A stretch of DNA of 64,000 nt, taken from the NCBI GenBank assembly GCA_040387195.1, contig JAZKEF010000013.1, positions 186,001 through 250,000 of the forward strand, given 5' to 3'. The notes beneath the pieces are model-generated. The model saw nothing but the letters and a program-made list of their open reading frames with translations. It made no database searches and was not told where the DNA came from. Of the stretch, positions 23,984-31,950 are shown piece after piece (the stretch's first letter is position 1; the number at the start of each line of letters is the position of its first letter). A program made the position numbers and the translations under genes. Source of the stretch: UKL13-3 sp040387195. Lineage in GTDB: Bacteria > Bacteroidota > Bacteroidia > UKL13-3.

Positions 23984-26900
23984 TTATTTTACCAGTTTGA
24001 AGTGATGGTTAGTATTGTCAACAGATACCCTGATAAAATAGATTCCTGCAGGTAAAGCAGCAAGCTCTCCGGGAGACACCGCATTGATGCCTTGTTGCAA
24101 TGAAAGGGGTTGCGTGGAAACAATATTTCCGCGGATATCCGAAATCATAACGGATCCTTTCTGTTCACTTAGCAAGGTAATTACCAGTTGGGTAGAAGGG
24201 GTCAATGGATTAGGATACAATTCAACTGTTGATTCAGTTTTTTCATTTCTGCTTACCACTACAGTTTTGGAATATGTGTACACGCCATCTATATCAAGCA
24301 TTTTTAAACGATAGTACAATTTGTCAGCATTGTAGTTGTCAAATGCTTTTTCGTCAACAAATGAATATTTACTAACCGTATTTGAATTTCCGTTGGCTTT
24401 AATCGTACCCGATAATGCAAATGTATGTTCATCAGCACTCACTTCCACTTCAAAACGATCTGTATTTTTCTCGGATGCTGTGCTCCAGTATACGCTTATA
24501 TCTTCTTGGTTTTTGGATTGTGCAGCAAAAGAAAGGAGCTCCGTTGGCAGCGGATTGGCAACATCGGTTCCGGTGAATACATTCAAAGTGTTCATACCAT
24601 TGCTTCTGAATGATTGCTCAGCTGTGTTGACGATGGTACCAGGGTTATTGCTCCAAAGAGTTGTAATCAAACTACCCATGATAATCGAAGCAGCATCGGG
24701 AACTGTTTTAAACAAGGCAGAATCATAAAACAGTTTTACATCTTCATTGTAACCTGTTCCACCTGTTGGAATAAATTGATAATAGCTGTTGAAATAGTTT
24801 TTACCGGCTACCAAGGATGGAGGGTTTGTTCCCGAATAATAACGCAGGTTAAGGGCAGTTGGGGGGATTCCGAAGTTCCAGTATACTTTGGCAAGTGTTC
24901 TGCCTGCAAAGGTAAAGATGGATGAATCGGGAACACTCAGACTTCCGGTAACAGTTGCCAATGGAGGTAAAGTTGTGGTAGGGAATTCATCTGCACCAAT
25001 ATCAACTCCACCATTGCTAATGGAAGCACTGCGTGATTGTCCGTGATGGTCTGATGTATTGCCAACAATGGCAATTCCTTTTCCATTAGCATACCAGCAT
25101 AGTGAACTGGATGAGTCGATGGTTAAATCACCTGTGGCTAAACTTTTAAAGAATGAAGAGGCAGGAACATTGGTTGAGAGATCAGACCAGCTAGTATTGT
25201 CACCTGTTGATGATACCTGCCATTGTGTATAGGTTTGTGGGGCAGTCACCCAGTTCCCAATGGATGCAGAGAATGCAGCAATCAATAAATTATACCCAGA
25301 GGTATTGCCGGTCCAATTCACTGCCGAAGGAATATTTGCAATTGCTGAATGAAAGCCTGTTCCACCAGTGCGTTCGTTGTACAGAATATTATTGCGCACG
25401 GTTATGGCACTCGCTAAAACCCTTGCAAAGGCATAAGAAGATGTAGTACCTGATGCGGCCGTTCCTCCAACATAAACAGAATTGTTATAATAACTATTGG
25501 TATTGTTGGCGTTATTGTCCGCAATTCCTCTAATGAGGATCGAATTGGTATTGGAACCATTGGTTAAAGTCACCATATTGTTGCGAACGATCCAGTTTTT
25601 GGTTCCACCATGAATAGCGATACCTTGGATAGAAGCGGTAGCACCTGTTGATGGATTCTCAATCCCATAAATGACATTGCCTTCAATAACACCATTCGCG
25701 GTGGTTTGATCAACTACAATCCCAATAGGGTTAGTATTTGCTGTAGTACTGGTTACTGATAAGTTGTATATTTTATTGTTGCGAATAGTTGTTGGAGAAA
25801 CCTCAGGAGCTGAGATAATACCAATACCGTGCAATACATTCGTAGTTGTGCCCGTGTTTACCCCATCTGTTTTCAGATTGTAAATGGTATTGTTATAAAT
25901 TGTTGGAATGGCACCTCCTGCCTGAATGCAAATGCCTTTTACAGTTCCACTGGTTGATACGTTTGTACCGGTTATGTTGGCAACCGTATTGTTAGCGATG
26001 GTAAATGTTCCCGATCCGTATATGGAATAAATAGGGTAGGTAAGACCGGTGCTATTCACAATGCTGTTGGGTGTAGTTGGATGGCCCACCATATTTCCAG
26101 TGAGTGTTCCCACATCAATTTTCCCGGCTTCCATCCTGATAGCGATACAAGCCAACGAATTTGTGGTTGACATAACATTGATGTTTTGAAGGGTGTTTCC
26201 CTGAATAGACGTACCCACTGCAAATCCAGCATTGATATTCATTCCAACCCAATTCACACTATTTGGAGCCGCCCAGGCGCCTCCTCCGCAGAAAGGAGCT
26301 TGTCCACCAATATAATTTCCGCTGATAAGGTTGTTTTCGCCATTGGTTCCAGGAATCATCATGATAGGAACCACATCTCCAGCAGCCGGAGTCGTTGAGG
26401 CATTGTAATACATATGGTTATTAGAAACCGTAAAGTTTGCATCATTCACTCCGCCACTGTTAATGTATACAGCCGAACGTCTGAAGTTATAGATGTTGTT
26501 ATTGCTTACTGTGATATTACTATTGGGTAAGTTCGCGGTACCTGCTGAAAAAATCATCAACGTTGGAATCGAAACTGAATCAGCACGGTCCCTGATATCA
26601 TTGTTGAGTATCTGAATATCCCTCACACCTGTAGTGGAACCGATAGAAATACCAAGGTTGATCACTCCCTTTGTTTGAGAATCAATGGCTCCTTCGATGG
26701 TACAATTCCGTATTGTATCATAACGAGCCCCATTTGAAAAGCTGAATGTTGAGCCTGCAATATCCTTATTCAGAAAGCGCAGGTATTTACCTGTTCCCGA
26801 TACAGGACCTTTACCATCAATGGTTACAAACTTGCTTCCCGAGAAATCAATATAAGAGTTAGCAAAACGGGCAGTGATTGTTCGAACCACATCGGCCGAT

Positions 26901-28246
26901 GGAACAATCTTAAGCCAGTAATTACTTCCGGATGTATAGGTTAAAGATGCTGTTGCTGTATCGTCAATATCGGAGGTGATGGAAAGAGTGGTATTGCCAC
27001 TAAGACCATTCGCATTGATTTCTTTAAACACATCGCTCAGGTATACATAGGTATTTCCAGCTCCAACACTTACCACTCCACTGAGTGCCTGTTTCACTGT
27101 TCTGCTGCCCGCAGGGGCTGGTATTGTTGCGGCTTGCGGAGTGCCGGCAACGGTAACATCAACACAACTTGCGTCAATGATATTATTTATCGCTGCCGAA
27201 TTACTGATGGAATAAGCAAGCCAGAAATAATTTTTTCCCATTTTTAATTGCTGGGATCCGGAAATGTTGAACGCACCACTTGGTGATGTAATGGTACTGC
27301 CAAATTGAACTGCTGTTGAATAATTACTGTCGTTGCCTCCATAAAAAACTTTAGCATTGGTAATATCACCGGTAGTTGTTGTACCCAGTGTATTGAATGC
27401 TAATTGAGTGAGATTAACGGGAGATAGTTCTCCGGTCATGTTAACATCCACCCGTAAGATAACCTCGTTCAATGCATTTCTGGAAATATTTGCAGTATTG
27501 GGCTGAACAGCAGCAACACTATTAAAAGTCATTGCTGTTTTTATATAAGGAGTAAACGTTAGTACATTATTGTCGGCAGGTCCAACAGCATTGGCAATAC
27601 GTGCACGGTATGGACTACCATACATTACTGCTGTAGTATTATTTAGCTGAATTCCGGCTGTCACGGTTGCGGCCAGTGTTGAACCACTCACGGGATAATA
27701 ACCTTCGACCAAATAGATTTTATCTGTCCCTTCTTCCAACATGCACATAAAACTGGTATTAACAGCAGCCGGAGCCCCAATTTCGTATGAAGCCCATTTA
27801 ATCCATAGTTGCCTATTGGGTGCCGATCCCCATATTTTCCATGCTACAATATCATTTGTATTGGTTGGAGCAGCAGTTGTAAAAGCATCCCAGAAACAGG
27901 CAATGGTGCTATCGGGTAATGTATTTGCCGGTAATGCTTTGTTATCTTCCGGCAGGATTGCCGTGCCGGTATGAAATGTGATCAGTCCATTAGCTGAAAC
28001 CTTAAAGTTGTTTACCGGATTTCCGAAATAGTTAAAAGAAAATGGCATGGGAACAACAGCCGACCACTGATTGGTACTGATAGATGCTGCAATGATATTG
28101 GTCCAACCTGTAACCACGGCATCATCATCCGTGTTAATCCCCCCCGGATTTCCAACATTACCGGCATAAGTTGTGGTGTAGCTTGTTTGTGCGAAACTTC
28201 CAAATGTAGAAACGAGCGCACCAAGGATTAAAAGCATTCTGTTCAT
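23984..28246 (-). CDS. Large secreted beta-helix protein with T9SS sorting domain
   Basis: 1420 residues. A signal peptide (FGSFAQ, about residue 20) is followed by a beta-sandwich region (about 20-235). Residues 245-395 resemble the BNR-associated N-terminal domain (RNALNEVILRVDV, ITNAKVFYGG, NYFWLAYSIS). Residues 400-1130 contain many parallel beta-helix turns of the N-N-x-I-x-N type (ILNNDI, VSNNNIYN, IYNNTIYN, VIYGIEN). The end (ELYPNPLTPS to YFIRVSVDNTNHHFKLVK) is a type A T9SS domain. Such proteins are displayed or released as adhesins or polysaccharide-acting proteins; no catalytic motif is visible here. It is flanked by its own promoter element and a strong terminator. Confidence 0.88.
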   Translation of the reverse strand: MNRMLLILGALVSTFGSFAQTSYTTTYAGNVGNPGGINTDDDAVVTGWTNIIAASISTNQWSAVVPMPFSFNYFGNPVNNFKVSANGLITFHTGTAILPEDNKALPANTLPDSTIACFWDAFTTAAPTNTNDIVAWKIWGSAPNRQLWIKWASYEIGAPAAVNTSFMCMLEEGTDKIYLVEGYYPVSGSTLAATVTAGIQLNNTTAVMYGSPYRARIANAVGPADNNVLTFTPYIKTAMTFNSVAAVQPNTANISRNALNEVILRVDVNMTGELSPVNLTQLAFNTLGTTTTGDITNAKVFYGGNDSNYSTAVQFGSTITSPSGAFNISGSQQLKMGKNYFWLAYSISNSAAINNIIDASCVDVTVAGTPQAATIPAPAGSRTVKQALSGVVSVGAGNTYVYLSDVFKEINANGLSGNTTLSITSDIDDTATASLTYTSGSNYWLKIVPSADVVRTITARFANSYIDFSGSKFVTIDGKGPVSGTGKYLRFLNKDIAGSTFSFSNGARYDTIRNCTIEGAIDSQTKGVINLGISIGSTTGVRDIQILNNDIRDRADSVSIPTLMIFSAGTANLPNSNITVSNNNIYNFRRSAVYINSGGVNDANFTVSNNHMYYNASTTPAAGDVVPIMMIPGTNGENNLISGNYIGGQAPFCGGGAWAAPNSVNWVGMNINAGFAVGTSIQGNTLQNINVMSTTNSLACIAIRMEAGKIDVGTLTGNMVGHPTTPNSIVNSTGLTYPIYSIYGSGTFTIANNTVANITGTNVSTSGTVKGICIQAGGAIPTIYNNTIYNLKTDGVNTGTTTNVLHGIGIISAPEVSPTTIRNNKIYNLSVTSTTANTNPIGIVVDQTTANGVIEGNVIYGIENPSTGATASIQGIAIHGGTKNWIVRNNMVTLTNGSNTNSILIRGIADNNANNTNSYYNNSVYVGGTAASGTTSSYAFARVLASAITVRNNILYNERTGGTGFHSAIANIPSAVNWTGNTSGYNLLIAAFSASIGNWVTAPQTYTQWQVSSTGDNTSWSDLSTNVPASSFFKSLATGDLTIDSSSSLCWYANGKGIAIVGNTSDHHGQSRSASISNGGVDIGADEFPTTTLPPLATVTGSLSVPDSSIFTFAGRTLAKVYWNFGIPPTALNLRYYSGTNPPSLVAGKNYFNSYYQFIPTGGTGYNEDVKLFYDSALFKTVPDAASIIMGSLITTLWSNNPGTIVNTAEQSFRSNGMNTLNVFTGTDVANPLPTELLSFAAQSKNQEDISVYWSTASEKNTDRFEVEVSADEHTFALSGTIKANGNSNTVSKYSFVDEKAFDNYNADKLYYRLKMLDIDGVYTYSKTVVVSRNEKTESTVELYPNPLTPSTQLVITLLSEQKGSVMISDIRGNIVSTQPLSLQQGINAVSPGELAALPAGIYFIRVSVDNTNHHFKLVK

Positions 28247-28270
28247 AGTGTTTGCGTATTAAGCGAGCGG

Positions 28271-28278
28271 CAAATATA
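28271..28278 (-). promoter_or_regulatory. -7 element for the 1420-residue protein gene
   Basis: On the minus strand TAtaTTTG, a perfect -7 match, ending 24 nt before the ATG at 28246. No TTG box was found at the usual distance. Confidence 0.4.
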
Positions 28279-28335
28279 TCAATATACATTTCACACCATC
28301 TCTATTTAACGAAAATTAAGGATTCGAAACTGTAA

Positions 28336-28366
28336 TTGTGTGGCTTCAAAAGATACCTTACCTTTG
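28336..28366 (+). promoter_or_regulatory. Promoter giving a near-leaderless message
   Basis: TTG (28336-28338), 20 nt, TAccTTTG (28359-28366). The ATG at 28372 follows 5 nt later, so the expected transcription start falls on or beside the start codon. Confidence 0.65.
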
Positions 28367-28371
28367 CCGCC

Positions 28372-29733
28372 ATGTGGTATAAAAATGTATTGGAAACCAT
28401 CGGGAATACTCCGATGGTACAACTGAATAAATTAACTAAAGATTTGCCTTGCACCGTATTGGCAAAAATTGAAACAGGTAATCCAGGTAACTCCATCAAA
28501 GACCGTATGGCGTTGAAGATGATTGAAGAAGCCGAGAAAGATGGTCGCCTCAAACCGGGGTACACTATTATTGAAGGTACCAGTGGCAATACAGGAATGG
28601 GATTGGCTATCGCAGCAGTTATCAAAGGATACCGCTGTATATTCACCACTACCGACAAACAATCACGCGAGAAAGTGGATGCCTTAAAAGCTTTTGGTGC
28701 CGAAGTAATTGTTTGCCCTACCGATGTTGATCCCGAAGATCCGCGTTCATACTATTCGGTATCATCACGTTTGGAAAAGGAAATTCCCAATTCATGGAAA
28801 CCGAATCAGTATGATAATTTAGCAAATTCATTGGCGCACTATGAACAAACCGGTCCCGAGATCTGGGAACAAACGGAGGGCAAAATTACACATCTTGTTG
28901 TGGGTGTTGGAACAGGCGGTACCATTTGCGGAACGGGAAAATACTTAAAAGAAAAAAATCCAAACATCAAAGTATTGGGTATTGATACCTATGGTTCGGT
29001 ATTTAAAAAATATAAAGAAACAGGCATCTTAGATAAGGATGAAATCTATCCTTATATCACGGAAGGTATTGGTGAAGATTTTTTACCTAAGAATGTGGAC
29101 TTCAGCATCATTGATCATTTCGAAAAAGTAACGGATAAGGATGCTGCTGTAATGACCCGTAGAATACCACGCGAAGAAGGGATTTTTGTGGGTAACTCGG
29201 CAGGATCAGCGATGGCCGGAATTATGCAGATGCGCCACATGTTTAAAAAGGATGATGTGGTAGTTGTTATTTTCCACGACCATGGAACACGTTATTTGGG
29301 TAAGATGTTTAATGACGACTGGATGCGCGACCGAGGATTCCTGGTAAATGACCAACCGAAGGCGATTGAGTTGATTGAGCGCCACAAACATTTGAAATTG
29401 GTTACTGCTAATTCGAATGAAATCATTCACGATGTGGTAAGCAAAATGCGCAAATATGATATCTCTCAAATTCCGGTGGTGAATGATGCAGGTGAGTTTG
29501 TGGGTTCGTTAAACGATGCACATTTGTTCAGCAAATTGATTGAACACCCCGAATTAAAATCGGAAACAGTAGCCAAGGTTATCCAGGCTCCATTCCCGTT
29601 TGTACACCACGAAGCAACCATAGAAGAAGTTTCTAAATTAATCAGCAAGGAAAATAATGCTGTGATGGTGAAGTCGCTGGGTGGTGATGTACATATTATT
29701 ACCAAACAGGATGTGATTGATGCTTTGGCATGA
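28372..29733 (+). CDS. Cystathionine beta-synthase-like PLP enzyme with CBS domain pair
   Basis: A 453-residue fold-type II PLP enzyme of the cysteine synthase/cystathionine beta-synthase family. Residues 1-320 are catalytic: the PLP lysine is in SIKDRMALK (Lys43), the substrate loop is EGTSGNTG, and the phosphate cup is GVGTGGTICGTG. A pair of CBS domains (about 330-453) is typical of cystathionine beta-synthase and may bind an adenosyl ligand. Homocysteine or O-acetylserine condensation are the plausible reactions. The start is ATG 28372, which gives the family N-terminus MWYKNVLETIGNTP; the 12 extra upstream codons cover the promoter. Confidence 0.9.
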   Translation: MWYKNVLETIGNTPMVQLNKLTKDLPCTVLAKIETGNPGNSIKDRMALKMIEEAEKDGRLKPGYTIIEGTSGNTGMGLAIAAVIKGYRCIFTTTDKQSREKVDALKAFGAEVIVCPTDVDPEDPRSYYSVSSRLEKEIPNSWKPNQYDNLANSLAHYEQTGPEIWEQTEGKITHLVVGVGTGGTICGTGKYLKEKNPNIKVLGIDTYGSVFKKYKETGILDKDEIYPYITEGIGEDFLPKNVDFSIIDHFEKVTDKDAAVMTRRIPREEGIFVGNSAGSAMAGIMQMRHMFKKDDVVVVIFHDHGTRYLGKMFNDDWMRDRGFLVNDQPKAIELIERHKHLKLVTANSNEIIHDVVSKMRKYDISQIPVVNDAGEFVGSLNDAHLFSKLIEHPELKSETVAKVIQAPFPFVHHEATIEEVSKLISKENNAVMVKSLGGDVHIITKQDVIDALA

Positions 29734-29751
29734 TAAATAGATCTGTCTCAT

Positions 29752-29791
29752 AAAAAAATCCCGGCTGAACAGATTCAACCGGGATTTTTTT
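29752..29791. terminator. Bidirectional terminator
   Basis: Stem AAATCCCGG / CCGGGATTT with A-run and T-run on the two sides and an inner TGAA/TTCA pairing. It lies between two converging genes ending at 29733 and 29810 and can serve both. Confidence 0.85.
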
Positions 29792-29809
29792 ATGATAATA
29801 AATGAATAG

Positions 29810-30451
29810 TTAAACCTGTTTATAGCTCAACAAACACGCAAGTAAACTGCGCTCAACTGGGGCCAGTTGTTTGTAAATATCCTGACTGATCGAAGTGCTG
29901 TCGGCATATTGGAAAAACAATACGATGGGTACAAACAATTCCTTGATTTCGGAAGAAGGAAGAATACCTTGTTCAATGGCCCTGATGCTTTCCATTTCAG
30001 CATCGCCTACTTCCTGGTGTTCAATCAATGGCTCATAGATGCGGTGTTCATCCTGAAACTCATCTTCATCCACCAATAAAAATTCATGCAGGAAATCTTC
30101 AAGAGAAATCTCTGATTCAGTTTCTTTCGATTCGCTGATGTATAATAGTAGGTTTAACAGTTCTGTTCCGCGTTCAATGGTTTTATCTTCAATGTCAAGC
30201 CATTCTTTGGTGTCAAAATAGTCTTCATCCTGCTGATTACTTTCCAAATGGTGTACCATGAGTAGGTCAAACATGTATTCTGCAACATCATGCAGGATAT
30301 GGTGTTCGTCAATCAGCTGGTCAAAAGCTTTTACCTTGGTAAGAAAATCATCCGAATTGGTGAACAGGTTTTCAAATGAACTGAAAGCCGTTTTGCTCAC
30401 GCCTTCATGGTGCTGAAGCAAAGCCTCCAGAGCTTGTACTGATGAACTCAT
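29810..30451 (-). CDS. Hypothetical acidic helical protein
   Basis: 213 residues without signal peptide or membrane helix. The sequence is mostly helical and strongly acidic (for example LLVDEDEFQDEH and ESNQQDEDYFD). No motif is recognised. It lies beside the PLP enzyme gene but on the other strand, and no partner is apparent. Confidence 0.65.
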   Translation of the reverse strand: MSSSVQALEALLQHHEGVSKTAFSSFENLFTNSDDFLTKVKAFDQLIDEHHILHDVAEYMFDLLMVHHLESNQQDEDYFDTKEWLDIEDKTIERGTELLNLLLYISESKETESEISLEDFLHEFLLVDEDEFQDEHRIYEPLIEHQEVGDAEMESIRAIEQGILPSSEIKELFVPIVLFFQYADSTSISQDIYKQLAPVERSLLACLLSYKQV

Positions 30452-30452
30452 G

Positions 30453-30500
30453 TATTAGTTGATTAGGTGATTAGTTATTAAGTTATAGGTTATTGAGTTG
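30453..30500. repeat. Octad array
   Basis: 8-nt units such as GATTAGGT and GATTAGTT repeat directly upstream of the hypothetical gene, with one unit shortened to 7 nt. The same TTAT/TTAG type recurs at 34083-34116 on the other strand and at 60366. Confidence 0.55.
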
Positions 30501-30579
30501 TTCTGTTATTTCGAGGAAAGGTTGCTGGTTTGTGCGTTTTTCTTGCCCACTGCCGACTCTCCTCATTGCCTACTTCTTC

Positions 30580-31854
30580 CTACGCATTTTTATAAAATTG
30601 ATCTTTGGTCACCACACCCAATACTTTTCCGGTAAGGGTTGTATTCAATACCGGAGAGTTTTTGCTGCGCGAAAGGTTGTTCTTATCAGAATAACTCCAG
30701 GTTTGTTTTGTATCAAAAATGGTAAGTTCAGCTTTTGCACCTTTGACAATAGTGAGTGGTTGTTTGAGAATAGTGCGTGGGTGGATAGCAAGCGCATTCA
30801 CCAGCATTTCTTCCGTGAAACCTTTGGGTGCATATTGGGTAAGCAATGAGAATGTCGTTTGCAACATAATCATTCCTTGTGCTGCATATTCGTATTCCAC
30901 TTGTTTGTGTTCGATATCTTCCGGGTGGTGATCACTTACTATACAATCAATGGTGCCATCCATCAACCCATCCCATAGAGCTTTCTGGTCTGTTTTGCCG
31001 CGAAGGGGCGGAGTCAGTTTGTAGTTGCTATCGAAAGATGAAAGATGTTCATCCAGAAAGCAAAGATTGGCAACAGCAACATCACAGGTAACCTGTATGC
31101 CTAGTTTCTTTGCTTTGCGAATCAGTTCTACACTTCCTTTTGTGGAGATATGTGCAATGTGAACAGGAGCATCGGCATATTTTGCCAGTTCGAGATCACG
31201 CACCACCATCAATTCTTCGGCAACCGGAGGAATGCCCTTTAACCCAAGACTTGTACTCATTGGTCCCTCATGCATTCTGCCTCCTGCACTTAAAGAAGTG
31301 TCATCGGCATGGCTCATCACCAATCCTCCGAATATTTTGCTGTATAACAAGGCACGCAACATCAGTCCTGCATCTGCCACCGGCTTGTTGGCATCGGTAA
31401 AAGCTACAGCACCCGCTTTAAACATATCATACAGTTCATTCATATCCACACCTTCTCGGTTTTTGGATAAGGCACCGTATGGAAGAATATGCACCGGAAG
31501 GTTCTCTGCTTTACGGTACACAAATTCGATATCAGCTTTAGATTGAATGGTAGGTTCGGTGGAGGGTAAACAGGTAATAATGGTGTATCCTCCGGATATA
31601 GCTGCCTTTGCGGCACTCGCCAGATCCTCCTTAAACTCAAATCCCGGTTCCCTGAGCGCAGCACGCATATCTGCCCAGCCCGGGCTCACACTTGCTCCCT
31701 TGCAGTCAAAGGATTTGATGGTTGAAGGAAAGGCTTTTTTACTACTAGGTTGAATATCTTCTATCAAACCATTGTTTATCAAAACATCACATTTTTTGGT
31801 GTGAAAGGCCGATTGAACATCGACAATGTTGGCGTTGGTTAGAAGTATTTTCAT
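30580..31854 (-). CDS. Dihydroorotase-like protein with lost metal ligands
   Basis: 424 residues matching class I dihydroorotase over the full length (CKGASVSPGW, ALREPGFEFKED, HIAHIST, SDHHPED). Active enzymes carry a His-x-His pair that binds zinc at the start of the barrel. Here the segment is GWADMRAALREPG, with Arg64 and Ala66 at those places. The later ligands His (MSHADD, HIAHIS) and Asp (SDHHP) remain. Such pseudo-dihydroorotases can act as structural partners of aspartate transcarbamoylase in other bacteria. The gene therefore probably does not catalyse the dihydroorotate step itself. No other pyrimidine gene except pyrG is in the window. Confidence 0.85.
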   Translation of the reverse strand: MKILLTNANIVDVQSAFHTKKCDVLINNGLIEDIQPSSKKAFPSTIKSFDCKGASVSPGWADMRAALREPGFEFKEDLASAAKAAISGGYTIITCLPSTEPTIQSKADIEFVYRKAENLPVHILPYGALSKNREGVDMNELYDMFKAGAVAFTDANKPVADAGLMLRALLYSKIFGGLVMSHADDTSLSAGGRMHEGPMSTSLGLKGIPPVAEELMVVRDLELAKYADAPVHIAHISTKGSVELIRKAKKLGIQVTCDVAVANLCFLDEHLSSFDSNYKLTPPLRGKTDQKALWDGLMDGTIDCIVSDHHPEDIEHKQVEYEYAAQGMIMLQTTFSLLTQYAPKGFTEEMLVNALAIHPRTILKQPLTIVKGAKAELTIFDTKQTWSYSDKNNLSRSKNSPVLNTTLTGKVLGVVTKDQFYKNA

Positions 31855-31856
31855 TT

Positions 31857-31950
31857 AGTTAGTAGTTCATGGTTCACAGTTCATGGTTTCTTCAGGTGCT
31901 CTTTTACCCTTAACGTAAGGTTATGAACGATGAACCATACACTATGAACT
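31857..31950. repeat. Heptad arms in inverted orientation
   Basis: Five heptads at 31857-31891 (AGTTCAT, GGTTCAC and relatives), a 31-nt spacer, then four heptads at 31923-31950 on the opposite strand (ATGAACC, ATGAACT). The right arm is largely complementary to the left one and reaches into the last codons of the BatA-type gene. Confidence 0.65.
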
